DNA of 64,000 bases from Planktothricoides sp. SR001 (GTDB lineage: Bacteria > Cyanobacteriota > Cyanobacteriia > Cyanobacteriales > Laspinemataceae), in assembly GCF_001276715.1 (NCBI RefSeq), contig NZ_LIUQ01000020.1:18151-82150 (forward strand), written 5' to 3'. The notes under the pieces were generated by a model. That model made no database searches. It was not told the origin of the DNA and saw only the letters and a list, made by a program, of their open reading frames with translations. Position 1 is the stretch's first letter. Each line of letters starts with the position of its first letter. This document shows, in pieces, positions 55,150 through 64,000 of the stretch. Both the position numbers and the translations under genes were made by a program.

Positions 55150-57432
55150 TTAGAAGCGATCGTGGAAAGTCCGCGTAATCACATCCATTTGTTGTTCGCG
55201 GGTTAACTTAATAAAGTTCACCGCATAACCGGAAACCCGAATCGTTAACTGGGGATATTTTTCTGGGTGTTCCATCGCATCATGGAGGGTTTCACGATTG
55301 AGGACATTCACATTAATATGATGTCCGGTTTCGTGGAAATAACCATCTAATAATCCGACTAAATTATTGATGCGAGATTCTTCAGTTTTACCGAGGGCTT
55401 CTGGGACAATGGTAAAGGTGTAAGAAATCCCATCCTGGGCATCATCATAAGGCAGTTTGGCGACGGAACTCATAGACGCGATCGCGCCTTTAGTATCCCG
55501 TCCATGCATGGGATTAGCACCTGGGGCAAAAGGTTCGCCCGCTTTGCGTCCGTCGGGGGTATTTCCTGTGGCTTTCCCATACACCACATTAGAAGTAATG
55601 GTCAGAACTGATTGAGTGGGAATTGCATCACGATAAGTCTTATGTTTGCGGAGGTTATTCATCACTTGCCGGACTAAATTCACCGCAATTTCATCTACAC
55701 GGTAGTCATTATTGCCAAACTTAGGATAATCCCCTTCAATTTGATAATCGACGGCCAAACCGCTGTCATTGCGAATCACTTTCACCTTGGCATATTTAAT
55801 CGCCGATAAAGCATCAGCCACCACCGATAAACCGGCAATTCCACAAGCCATTGTCCGCTGAACATTTAAGTCATGTAACGCCATTTCTAAGCGTTCATAA
55901 CAATATTTATCGTGCATATAATGGATCGTATTCAGGGTGTTGACGTAGGTTTTGGCTAACCATGCCATCATCACGTCAAATTTGGCCACTACCTCATCAT
56001 AATCTAGATAATCCGCAGTAATGGGATCGACTTTAAGCCCGATTTGCTGGCCAGATTTTTCATCTTTGCCACCATTAATTGCATACAGCAGGGCTTTGGC
56101 TAAATTCACCCGCGCCCCAAAGAACTGCATTTTTTTGCCAATTTCCATCGCCGAAACACAGCAAGCAATTCCGTAATCATCGCCGAATTGTGGCCGCATT
56201 AAATCATCATTTTCATACTGAATGGAACTGGTGGTCACGGACATTTTGGCGCAGAAATTTTTGAATTTCTTGGGTAGAAATTCTGACCATAACACGGTTA
56301 AATTCGGTTCGGGGGCGGCGCCTAAGTTATCTAAGGTATGCAAGAAACGATAACTAGATTTGGTGACTAAAGGACGGCCATCTTCTCCGATACCGCCGAT
56401 CGCTTCTGTGACCCAAACCGGATCTCCAGAAAATAGCTGATTATATTCAGGCGATCGCAGGAAACGCACCATCCGCAGTTTAATGACAAAATCATCAATA
56501 ATTTCTTGGGCTTCGGCTTCGGTTAAAATGCCCTTTTGGAAATCCCGTTCAAAATAGATATCCAGGAAATTAGAAACCCGTCCCAAAGACATGGCGGCAC
56601 CATTTTGTTCTTTGACGGCACCGAGATAAGCAAAATAAGTCCATTGCACTGCTTCTTTGGCATTAGCCGCAGGAACACTAATATCAAACCCATAAGCGGC
56701 GGCCATTTCTTTTAGTTCGACCAGGGCTTTGATTTGTTCGTTTACTTCTTCCCGCAGTCGAATGACTGACTCATCAATCACATCCACTTCTAGGGCAGAA
56801 AGTTGGTGTTTTTTATCCAGAGTTAAGCGATCGATGCCATATAAAGCGACCCGACGATAATCCCCAATAATCCGACCCCGACCATAGGCATCCGGCAACC
56901 CGGTAATAATCCCCGCATGACGGGCTAAACGCATTTCACTGGTATAAGCATCAAACACCCCATCATTATGAGTTTTGCGGTATTTGGTGAAGATTTCTTC
57001 GGTTTCTGGATCGAGTTGATAATTATAAGCTTCCAGAGAGGCTTTGACCACCCGAATTCCCCCCAGGGGCATAATCGCACGTTTGAGAGGTTTTTCGGTT
57101 TGTAAACCTACAATAATTTCCTGGTTTTGGTTAATATATCCGGGTGCATGAGCGGTAATACTTGATGGGACTTTGGTATCCACATCTAGCACTCCTTTCT
57201 CCCGTTCCACCTTCATTAATTCTAAGACTTCTTGCCAAAGAGATTTGGTGCGTTCTGTGGCCGTTTTGAGAAATGATTCATCTCCTAAATAAGGAGTATA
57301 GTTTTGTTGAATAAAATTTTGGATATTAACTTCTCGCGTCCATTTTCCGCCGGTAAAGCCTTCCCATTGCTGACAAATTTGACCCAGATTTTGAAGGGTT
57401 AGTTGGGTGGGACGTTCCCGATGCATAATCAT
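55150..57432 (-). CDS. pflB: Formate C-acetyltransferase (pyruvate formate-lyase)
   Basis: About 760 residues, the E. coli length. It cleaves pyruvate with CoA to acetyl-CoA and formate under anoxia. [20 protein letters not shown] and [12 protein letters not shown] align with the family start; the active Cys-Cys is in [10 protein letters not shown] near 419; the radical Gly is in [12 protein letters not shown] near 734. Start choice: ATG at 57432 has AGCAGG upstream; a GTG at 57456 would add 8 residues and has no ribosome site. The gene is followed by its activase pflA. Control by oxygen is likely, but no clear operator is seen. Confidence 0.95.
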   Translation of the reverse strand: MIMHRERPTQLTLQNLGQICQQWEGFTGGKWTREVNIQNFIQQNYTPYLGDESFLKTATERTKSLWQEVLELMKVEREKGVLDVDTKVPSSITAHAPGYINQNQEIIVGLQTEKPLKRAIMPLGGIRVVKASLEAYNYQLDPETEEIFTKYRKTHNDGVFDAYTSEMRLARHAGIITGLPDAYGRGRIIGDYRRVALYGIDRLTLDKKHQLSALEVDVIDESVIRLREEVNEQIKALVELKEMAAAYGFDISVPAANAKEAVQWTYFAYLGAVKEQNGAAMSLGRVSNFLDIYFERDFQKGILTEAEAQEIIDDFVIKLRMVRFLRSPEYNQLFSGDPVWVTEAIGGIGEDGRPLVTKSSYRFLHTLDNLGAAPEPNLTVLWSEFLPKKFKNFCAKMSVTTSSIQYENDDLMRPQFGDDYGIACCVSAMEIGKKMQFFGARVNLAKALLYAINGGKDEKSGQQIGLKVDPITADYLDYDEVVAKFDVMMAWLAKTYVNTLNTIHYMHDKYCYERLEMALHDLNVQRTMACGIAGLSVVADALSAIKYAKVKVIRNDSGLAVDYQIEGDYPKFGNNDYRVDEIAVNLVRQVMNNLRKHKTYRDAIPTQSVLTITSNVVYGKATGNTPDGRKAGEPFAPGANPMHGRDTKGAIASMSSVAKLPYDDAQDGISYTFTIVPEALGKTEESRINNLVGLLDGYFHETGHHINVNVLNRETLHDAMEHPEKYPQLTIRVSGYAVNFIKLTREQQMDVITRTFHDRF

Positions 57433-57952
57433 AAATTTTTTTACCTGCTGTGACACAACTTGGCTAAGTAAAATACTTTGGATATCGCTTAACCAACACT
57501 CAGGTTCCTTTTATTTATGACTATATCAGGTTATCTTTGTCGATCGCGGTTGTTTTATGTTCATTTTATGTTCAACTTATGTATAACTTCGGGTCATGGG
57601 GGATGGGTTACTTACGGGCTGCCCCTTTTGGCCTTCTGATACTAAAACTTAGCAAATTATTTACGTTAATGTTAGGTGACATTAATATTAGGCAATATAA
57701 TCTTTTTTTAAGAAATGTTGGGACTCATGGCGAATATGCGATCGCACACCACATTCCCCTGCGATCGCGATCACGGAGAATTCTGGTATGCGATCGCAGT
57801 TATTTTTTGTCCATATCACCGAGTCAGGGCGATCGCACTCAACAAAAAATCAGACAGTGATCGCTAATTTGCAACTTCTCGATCACGGCTGTTTAATCTA
57901 GCTGCATCTACAGTAGTGATTAAGTATAAATACTGCTAGGCCGGGAACAAAA
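57433..57952. other. Divergent spacer between pflB and the NACHT gene
   Basis: AT-rich sequence with no gene. It holds a 21-bp sequence at 57569-57589 that recurs at 53915-53935 on the far side of pflB-pflA, and several GCGATCGC sites near the NACHT start (57735-57840). Confidence 0.5.
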
Positions 57953-59692
57953 ATGACTAAACGATCGCTCAAAGCCTCTCCATCTGGTATAGAACAAGCC
58001 AAAAAAGCCTTTGAACGCAAAGGATGGACCCAAGAATATCTAGCCGCTGAAGTCGGACTACAGACTCGTCAGTCAATCTGGAAGTTTTTCTCTGGTCGTC
58101 CCATTGAACGATATATTTTTATCGATATTTGTAAAAGTTTGGATTTAGATTGGGCTGAAATTGCCGGTTTAACCGGGGAAAGTTTAGCCGAAACAACCAA
58201 GTTAAATCCTCAAGCTGCCTTGACTACAGATAATATCTCTCCCCTGGTGACGGCAGTGAGAGAAGCTTTAACGGAGTCAATTTTAAAGATCAATAGCACC
58301 ATTAACTTATTAGAAACAGGGCATCCGGTTCCCTTAGAAGATATCTATATTGAACAAAAAATTTATCCCATAGTCAGAGGTCAAACTTGGCTAGATATTA
58401 CGGAATTAAACGAAAGTAGTTTTCCCAGTAAATCCGCTCAGGTAAATCCCTTAGACCGATTAGATTATTCTTTGAGTAATTCTTTGAAACCGCAGATGAA
58501 CTCGCAGACAATTCCTGCCATGTCAGCGGTAGAAAGTTGTCAGAAACTTTTAATTTTAGGCAAACCGGGCAGTGGCAAAACCACTTTGTTAAAATATATA
58601 TCTCTCTGTGCCATTCGCCAACAATTGCCATCGTCACAGATTCCTTTATTTATCTCCATCCGCCGCTGGATTCAAAGAGTCAAGCATATCGAAGAGTTAA
58701 AAAAAGACGAGTTAAGTTTTCTGGCGTATCTCCGCTATAAATATGGGGCGTTAGGCATTAATCCCGACCACCTAGAAATTTTGCTCAAACAAGGCCAAAT
58801 TTTAATTTTACTGGATGGCTTAGATCAGGTGAATCAAGAAAGGCGATCGCAAGTAATCAAAGCAATTACCAGTTTTGCCGAAACTTACGATCGCAATCAA
58901 TTTATTATTACCTGTCGCTTAGGGGCATTACATTACCATATCCCTGGATTTGACACTAAAGAATTAGCGGATTTTAATGAAGCAGATATTCAACTTTTTG
59001 CCCAGAAATGGTTTGTGCTGGCGGCGGACAATCATGCCGCAGTTGGCTTAGAAAAATCCCGGCAATTTCTGGAAAAGCTGGCTTTACCAGAAAACCAATC
59101 CTTGCGGGGACTAGGGATGACTCCTATTTTACTAAAGTTATTGGCGATCGTATTTAATAGTCAAAATAATTTTTCTGAGAAGATCAAGCATAAAATTTAT
59201 GAAGCAGCATTAGATATTTTTTTGTTTGAGAATTATGAATCCGCTTTGATTCAACGAGATGAGCCAGAAATAAATTGGTCACGCAACCAAAAAATTAAGT
59301 TATTGAGCCAAATCGCGTTTTATACTTTTGAATCAGGTAAGTATTTTTTCGAGAAACGGGAATTAATTTCTTATATTTACGATCAGTTATCAGCAATAAA
59401 ATCCGGTGAAACCGACGCGGAATCACTCCGAGAAGAAAGTGAGGTAGTCCTGAATTTAATAGAAATGCATCATGGATTATTAGTAGAACGCGCGAGAGGA
59501 ATTTACTCCTTTTCTCCCTTGACGTTTCACGAATATTTTGCTGCCCGGTATTTGGCCAATATTTCTGATTCAATTATTTTCCATAATACGTTGGAGCGCT
59601 TGAGTGTTTATGGGAACGATTACCCCTGGGGAGAAGTTTTGGGATTGCTGAAGGAAATGGTGCCAAATGTCAAGCCTATACTGGAGCAATAA
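57953..59692 (+). CDS. HTH-NACHT STAND NTPase
   Basis: A 579-residue signal-transducing NTPase. An N-terminal helix-turn-helix (residues about 10-75: SGIEQAKKAFERKGWTQEYL, VGLQTRQSIWKFFSG) is followed by a linker, then a NACHT domain with Walker A GKPGSGKTT near 203, Walker B ILLDGLDQV near 284 and the winged-helix end FSPLTFHEYFAARYLA. It ends soon after, without LRR, HEAT or pentapeptide repeats. Bacterial NACHT proteins act in phage immunity. The absence of a separate sensor array means recognition may rest on the linker or the short C-terminus. It stands alone, divergent from pflB. Confidence 0.88.
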   Translation: MTKRSLKASPSGIEQAKKAFERKGWTQEYLAAEVGLQTRQSIWKFFSGRPIERYIFIDICKSLDLDWAEIAGLTGESLAETTKLNPQAALTTDNISPLVTAVREALTESILKINSTINLLETGHPVPLEDIYIEQKIYPIVRGQTWLDITELNESSFPSKSAQVNPLDRLDYSLSNSLKPQMNSQTIPAMSAVESCQKLLILGKPGSGKTTLLKYISLCAIRQQLPSSQIPLFISIRRWIQRVKHIEELKKDELSFLAYLRYKYGALGINPDHLEILLKQGQILILLDGLDQVNQERRSQVIKAITSFAETYDRNQFIITCRLGALHYHIPGFDTKELADFNEADIQLFAQKWFVLAADNHAAVGLEKSRQFLEKLALPENQSLRGLGMTPILLKLLAIVFNSQNNFSEKIKHKIYEAALDIFLFENYESALIQRDEPEINWSRNQKIKLLSQIAFYTFESGKYFFEKRELISYIYDQLSAIKSGETDAESLREESEVVLNLIEMHHGLLVERARGIYSFSPLTFHEYFAARYLANISDSIIFHNTLERLSVYGNDYPWGEVLGLLKEMVPNVKPILEQ

Positions 59693-59795
59693 ATTGATCG
59701 CGTGCTTAGGCTGAAAATCAATAAAATTTATTCGTGGATAATGAATATAGGATGATATAATGAGGCATTATATCTGATAAATTCACTGATTCACA

Positions 59796-60830
59796 ATGCT
59801 GACAGACCTGCCGATCGCCCATCTAAACCCTACCCTAGATCCTCACCTCAAACATAAATTATCGACGCCTTTAAAAATTGGCGCTTTTACACTTCAAAGT
59901 CGAGTCTTGCAATCGCCTTTATCTGGGGTGACAGATTTGGTATTTCGACGTTTAGTTCGCCGCTATGCCCCAAATTCTATGATGTACACAGAAATGGTGC
60001 AAGCAAGTCAATTACAGCATCTCCGAGAATTACCAAAAATAATGGAAGTTGACCCCCAGGAAACTCCCATTAGTATTCAACTGTTTGATTGTCGCCCTGA
60101 TTTCCTGGCAAAAGCGGCGGAAATTGCTGTAGAACAGGGGGCAGATACCATTGATATTAATATGGGCTGTCCGGTGAATAAAATTACCAAAAAAGGGGGC
60201 GGTTCTAAGTTATTACGGGAACCAGAAACCGCTGAGGCAATTGTCCGAGAAACAATCAAAGCGGTTGATGTACCCGTGACGGTAAAAACCCGGATTGGTT
60301 GGGATGATAATGAAATTAATATATTAGAATTTGCCCAAAGAATGCAAGATGCGGGAGCGCAAATGATTACTATTCATGGTCGCACCCGATCGCAGGGTTA
60401 TACGGGTCATGCACGATGGGATTGGATTGCTAAAGTTAAAGAAATTCTTTCGATTCCCGTGATTGCCAATGGGGATATTTTTTCTGTGGAATCAGCGATT
60501 CGGTGTTTACAGGAAACTGGGGCCGATGGGGTGATGTGTTCCCGTGGAACGTTGGGCTATCCGTTTTTAGTGGGTGAGATTGATTATTTTTTGAAAACAG
60601 GAAAACAAAAGCCACCAGCCACTACCATAGAAAGGTTAGAATGTGCGAAAGAACATTTACTTTTATTGTGGGAGTATAAGGGCGATCGCGGGGTGCAGCA
60701 AGCCCGAAAACACATGACCTGGTATGCCAAAGGCTTTGTAGGGGCGAATGAATTACGAGATCAATTATCTCGCATGGCTAATGTTGCCCAGGGCTGTCAG
60801 TTACTTGAAGAGGCGATCGCCCGGTTATAA
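59796..60830 (+). CDS. dusB: tRNA-dihydrouridine synthase (DusB type)
   Basis: A 344-residue FMN enzyme that reduces uridines in tRNA. TIM-barrel landmarks: VLQSPLSGVTDLVFRRLV near 33, MMYTEMVQASQL near 67, INMGCPVNKITKKGGGSKLL near 121 (catalytic Cys), IHGRTRSQGYTGHARW near 197 and VIANGDIFS near 220. Length and motif set fit the cyanobacterial DusB-type enzymes. It starts 103 bases after the NACHT stop. Confidence 0.94.
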   Translation: MLTDLPIAHLNPTLDPHLKHKLSTPLKIGAFTLQSRVLQSPLSGVTDLVFRRLVRRYAPNSMMYTEMVQASQLQHLRELPKIMEVDPQETPISIQLFDCRPDFLAKAAEIAVEQGADTIDINMGCPVNKITKKGGGSKLLREPETAEAIVRETIKAVDVPVTVKTRIGWDDNEINILEFAQRMQDAGAQMITIHGRTRSQGYTGHARWDWIAKVKEILSIPVIANGDIFSVESAIRCLQETGADGVMCSRGTLGYPFLVGEIDYFLKTGKQKPPATTIERLECAKEHLLLLWEYKGDRGVQQARKHMTWYAKGFVGANELRDQLSRMANVAQGCQLLEEAIARL

Positions 60831-60873
60831 TTTTGTCATCATCCCAGTAGATCGATTTTTAGTCGATCTATTA

Positions 60874-61030
60874 AGTTTCCGGGCAGAAATAAATGCATCA
60901 CAGACCCCATGAAAAGAAAAACTGTCATTCCCGCGTTAGGCGAAGCCCATGCCCAAAGGGCTATAGGCGGGAATCCAAAGCCTATCGGCGGGGAACGAAA
61001 AGTGCAATTAATTAATTATGTTCACCTACT
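60874..61030. mobile_element. MITE copy 3, inverted and diverged
   Basis: This is the reverse-complement relative of the 125-bp element at 18793 and 19085, flanked by TA at 60872-60873 and 61031-61032. The GTTCACCTACT end is intact; the other end is AGTTTCCGGGCAG in place of AGTAGGTGGGCAG. The internal palindrome has a longer loop, giving 157 bases. It shows that the element moves beyond the array. Confidence 0.8.
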
Positions 61031-61062
61031 TATTAAACATTATGGATTTAAGGAAGAAAATC

Positions 61063-61254
61063 ATGTCCCAAGAACCTGTATTTAAAGTCACCAATAAAAT
61101 GTTTGAAATGCTCTCAGATTTGCAGGAACAAATTGATAATGGCACCATTGAGGATCCCGTGGCCAAAGCGGATGACTCACCCCAGTCAAATCCCCCGGAA
61201 AATCCAACAGAAAACCGAGAATATTCTGAGAATAATCCGCCAAGCGCTAATTAA
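61063..61254 (+). CDS. Small acidic protein (63 residues)
   Basis: 63 residues from the ATG at 61063 (MSQEPVFKVTNKMFEML). The open frame can be stretched to 61018, but those 15 codons start inside the MITE and are rejected. It is a short helical start followed by a Pro/Asn/Glu-rich disordered tail (SPQSNPPENPTENRE). I do not recognise a family. A real but unassigned small protein is likely. Confidence 0.5.
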   Translation: MSQEPVFKVTNKMFEMLSDLQEQIDNGTIEDPVAKADDSPQSNPPENPTENREYSENNPPSAN

Positions 61255-61307
61255 TGGCGCTAATTTAGATTGCTAATTTAGACAAAATTAGAAAATTATT
61301 AGCAATT

Positions 61308-61404
61308 AGTTATAGCGGTTTTTACTGAATTACAGAGGTTTTATGGATTCCCGCGCCAGCGGGAATGACAGGTTTTTTTGTACTTCATAACTCCGCTGCT
61401 ATAT
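61308..61404. repeat. Inverted copy of the 95-bp palindrome-bearing element
   Basis: TATAGCGGTTTT at the left, the GGATTCCCGCGCCAGCGGGAATGAC palindrome in the middle, GTACTTCATAACT and CCGCTGCTATA at the right. It is the reverse complement of the pair at 53247-53431. It forms the 5' spacer of the CHAT gene. Confidence 0.8.
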
Positions 61405-61477
61405 CAGGTCTATTTCCTAAAAAAACGACTCATATTTTTGCCAAGCAAAGCAATACAATTATCTATCTATTTAAAAC

Positions 61478-63907
61478 ATGAACAAACAAAAAGTATTGAC
61501 ATTTTTTTGCTTATTTTTAATTGTTTTTATGACAACTCAGGTCTTAGCAAAAACGCCATCGTTTCTGCTAAGACCAACATCTACAAATCCTATTGCTTTA
61601 GCGCCAAACCGCAATCATCACCAGATTTTATTGGCGGACAATTCGGAGTTAATTCGCGCTCAAACCTTAAACCAGCAAGGATTACAAGAATTAGCCGCTG
61701 GTAATATGGAGGCGGCTTTAGCTACTTGGCAAGCGGCAGAAATGGCTTATGCAAAAGCGGGCGATCGCCTGGGAGTTATTGGCAGTCAAATTAATCAAGC
61801 CCAAGCCATGCAAAGATTAGGTTTGTATCTGCGATCGCGGCGAACTTTAACCGCAGTGGTGCAAGCCTTGGCAAGCGAACCGGACTCTTTAATCAAAGCC
61901 GCGACTTTGCGATCGCTGGGTAAAACCTTACAACAAATTGGTGACATTGACCAGTCTCGTCAAATGTTACTAGAAAGCCTAGAAATTACGCGCAAATTAG
62001 GCAAACCTGAAGAAATTAGCGACAATTTAATTGCATTAGGAAATACCGCCCGCAATCAAGCAGACTCGGACGCCGCTTATGCTTATTATCAAGAAGCTGC
62101 CGCCGTAGCCCAATGCCCTGCGGAAAATCAAGCTTGCCCTAGTCAAATTAATAGACTAAAAGCGAAAATAAATCAACTAAGTTTATTGATTTTTGAGCGA
62201 AAATGGGCGAATGCGGTTTCTTTGGTGCCGGAAATTGCGTCAGAAATTGCTCCCATTCAACCGAGTCATGCTGGGGTTTATGCTCGAATTAATTTTGCCG
62301 ATAACTTAATTCATTTAAACTCTGACAATACCGCTAAAAATCAAACTAATTATATCAATCAGAATTATCTAAATCAAGCGGCGGAACAGTTAGCCAAAGC
62401 CATTCAAGAAGCAAAAAGTATCAATGACCAACGGGCAGAATCTTATGCACTGGGAAAATTAGGCTATCTTTATACCCAAACTGAACAATTTTCAGCCGCC
62501 ACTCAGGTGACAGAACAAGCATTACTAATTGCTCAATCAATTAATGCTGCGGATATTGCCTATCAATGGCAATGGCAATTAGGCAGATTGTTAAAAAATA
62601 GCGGCCAAAAAACCGGCGCGATCGCCGTTTATACCGAAGCGGTGAATAGCCTTCAGTCGTTGCGGAATGATATCGTCGCGATCAACTCTGACGTGCAATT
62701 TTCTTTCCGAGAAAGTGTGGAACCTGTCTATCGAGAATTAGTCAGTGAATTGCTCACCAATGAACCAAGTCAAAGCGACCTGAAAACCGCCTTAGATGTA
62801 ATGGAATTACTGCAATTAGCGGAATTGGATAACTTTTTTCAGGATGCCTGTTTAGATACCAAACCCGTAAAAATCGATCAAATCGACCCCAGCGCTGCCG
62901 TAATTTATCCAATTATTTTAAGCGATCGCTTAGAGGTGATTCTTTCCTTACCGGGAAAACCTTTAATTCACTACAGTAGTGCGGTTTCTCAAACAGAAGT
63001 AGAATCCATCCTGGCAGAATTTAGAATCTCATTAAGTCCGGTGGTGCCGCGAAAACAACGCTTGGAACTCTCGGAACAAGTTTATGATTGGCTAATTCGC
63101 CCTGTCGAAACCGAACTCGCTGCCAGTGGGGTGAAAACCTTAGTATTTGTGCCGGATGGAGCATTTCGGAATGTGCCCATGTCCAGCTTATACAATGGCC
63201 AGCAATATTTAATCGAGAAATATGCGATCGCGCTCACTCCTGGGTTACAACTTCTAGAACCGAGATCCTTGGGAGAAACCAACCTCCAAGCCTTAACCGC
63301 TGGCTTAAGCGAATCTCGGCAAGGATTTTCCCCCCTGCCTGCGGTAGAGTTTGAACTCAATCAAATTCAATCCCAACTGCCGACTCAAATGCTGCTCAAT
63401 CAAAACTTTACCCGCAGCAGCATTCAAGCACAACTGGATCGAGGAAATTTCCCGGTAGTTCACTTAGCCACTCACGGACAGTTTAGTTCCAAAGCCGAAG
63501 ACACCTTTATTCTCACTTGGGATGGACAAATTAACGTCAAAGATCTCAGTGAATTTCTTTCATCCAACCAAAGTGGTGGCAAAAATCGCTCATCCAAACA
63601 GCGCACCCCGATTGAACTATTAGTCTTTAGTGCCTGCGAAACCGCCGCTGGAGATGACCGCGCTGCCTTGGGACTAGCGGGAATGGCCGTGCGTTCCGGC
63701 GCTCGCAGCACGATCGCCACACTTTGGGCCGTCAAAGATGAAGCCACCGCTCTATTTATGGTAGAGTTCTACCGCATACTCAGCAGTAAGCCGGAGATTA
63801 CCAAAGCTGAAGCACTGCATCAGACTCAACTCACCTTACTGCAAAATCGCCAATATCAACATCCTTTTTATTGGGCTCCATTTGTCCTGGTCGGGAATTG
63901 GTTGTAG
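61478..63907 (+). CDS. TPR-CHAT caspase-like protein
   Basis: An 809-residue protein with a signal peptide-like start (VLTFFCLFLIVFMTTQVLA). TPR repeats span about 55-400 (LNQQGLQELAAGNMEAALATW; ALGKLGYLYTQTEQFSAATQV). A C-terminal CHAT domain runs from about 480 to the end, with catalytic His in HLATHGQF near 662 and Cys in VFSACETAAGD near 718. CHAT proteases cleave partner proteins; in cyanobacteria many are exported and their substrates are unknown. DUF928 genes often sit beside such genes, but the DUF928 gene here is 25 kb away. The stop abuts a repeat array. Confidence 0.9.
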   Translation: MNKQKVLTFFCLFLIVFMTTQVLAKTPSFLLRPTSTNPIALAPNRNHHQILLADNSELIRAQTLNQQGLQELAAGNMEAALATWQAAEMAYAKAGDRLGVIGSQINQAQAMQRLGLYLRSRRTLTAVVQALASEPDSLIKAATLRSLGKTLQQIGDIDQSRQMLLESLEITRKLGKPEEISDNLIALGNTARNQADSDAAYAYYQEAAAVAQCPAENQACPSQINRLKAKINQLSLLIFERKWANAVSLVPEIASEIAPIQPSHAGVYARINFADNLIHLNSDNTAKNQTNYINQNYLNQAAEQLAKAIQEAKSINDQRAESYALGKLGYLYTQTEQFSAATQVTEQALLIAQSINAADIAYQWQWQLGRLLKNSGQKTGAIAVYTEAVNSLQSLRNDIVAINSDVQFSFRESVEPVYRELVSELLTNEPSQSDLKTALDVMELLQLAELDNFFQDACLDTKPVKIDQIDPSAAVIYPIILSDRLEVILSLPGKPLIHYSSAVSQTEVESILAEFRISLSPVVPRKQRLELSEQVYDWLIRPVETELAASGVKTLVFVPDGAFRNVPMSSLYNGQQYLIEKYAIALTPGLQLLEPRSLGETNLQALTAGLSESRQGFSPLPAVEFELNQIQSQLPTQMLLNQNFTRSSIQAQLDRGNFPVVHLATHGQFSSKAEDTFILTWDGQINVKDLSEFLSSNQSGGKNRSSKQRTPIELLVFSACETAAGDDRAALGLAGMAVRSGARSTIATLWAVKDEATALFMVEFYRILSSKPEITKAEALHQTQLTLLQNRQYQHPFYWAPFVLVGNWL

Positions 63908-63910
63908 TAG

Positions 63911-64000
63911 GGGGTTTCGGGGTGTGGGGTGCAGGGGTGCAGGGTGTAGGGTGTGGGGGTTTGAAAGGGTGTGGGGCTGCCATCGGCCGCCATCGGTGTG
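63911..64000. repeat. STRR array at the right edge
   Basis: (GGTGTGGGGTGCAGGGGTGCAG)-type units then GTGTAGGGTGTGGGG and GCCATCGGCCGCCATCGG run from just after the CHAT stop to the end of the window. The GCCGCCATCGG word matches the array at 5573-5613. Confidence 0.88.

Overview
The window looks like chromosome of a filamentous, Oscillatoriales-type cyanobacterium. The palindrome GCGATCGC (HIP1) is scattered through genes and spacers on both strands. Several gene families are cyanobacterial (COP23, cyanoexosortase with an HpsJ-like protein, DUF928, TxlA-type thioredoxin, NIL-ferredoxin, DICT and GAF histidine kinases). Gene spacers carry short tandemly repeated repetitive (STRR) arrays. The genus cannot be fixed from sequence reading alone.

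Layout. 0-8 kb: a partial gene, pheS, a DUF433 protein, a COP23-like lipoprotein, a membrane-anchored coiled-coil McrB-like AAA protein, a VOC protein and a GAF/GAF histidine kinase whose receiver-like head has lost its catalytic residues. 8.8-10.8 kb: a DICT-GAF histidine kinase. 11-22.8 kb: a four-gene minus-strand defence-type cluster (DUF499 ATPase, small unknown protein, DUF1156 DNA methylase, PLD-like/SNF2 helicase). Its spacers are full of repeats, and one repeat lies in frame inside the helicase. 22.9-29.8 kb: thioredoxin, NIL-ferredoxin, a membrane protein, sbcD and sbcC. 30.1-33.2 kb: wreckage of large kinase/ATPase/GAF/histidine-kinase genes in a rearranged order. 33.3-38.8 kb: a tiny membrane protein, a transglutaminase-like protein, a DUF928 protein, a membrane-anchored EEP hydrolase and a small exported protein. 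39.4-43.6 kb: a minus-strand run of AAA ATPase, KptA RNA 2'-phosphotransferase, an unknown protein and a CrtI-type desaturase. 44-47.3 kb: a cyanoexosortase locus with a PEP-CTERM substrate. 48.6-53.2 kb: aspartate aminotransferase, a TPR-methyltransferase and a UbiD decarboxylase. 54.2-57.5 kb: pflB-pflA (anaerobic pyruvate cleavage). 58-64 kb: an HTH-NACHT NTPase, a DusB-type tRNA dihydrouridine synthase, a small ORF and a TPR-CHAT protease-like protein.

The strongest unusual signals are: (i) the repeat-riddled DUF499/DUF1156/helicase cluster, including a repeat-encoded linker inside the helicase; (ii) a 125-bp MITE with TA target duplications, for which the window also holds its own empty site; (iii) STRR arrays that begin almost exactly at stop codons and in places encode protein C-termini; (iv) the AAA-KptA-unknown gene run; (v) the rearranged pseudogene. 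No CRISPR array, rRNA or tRNA gene was recognised.
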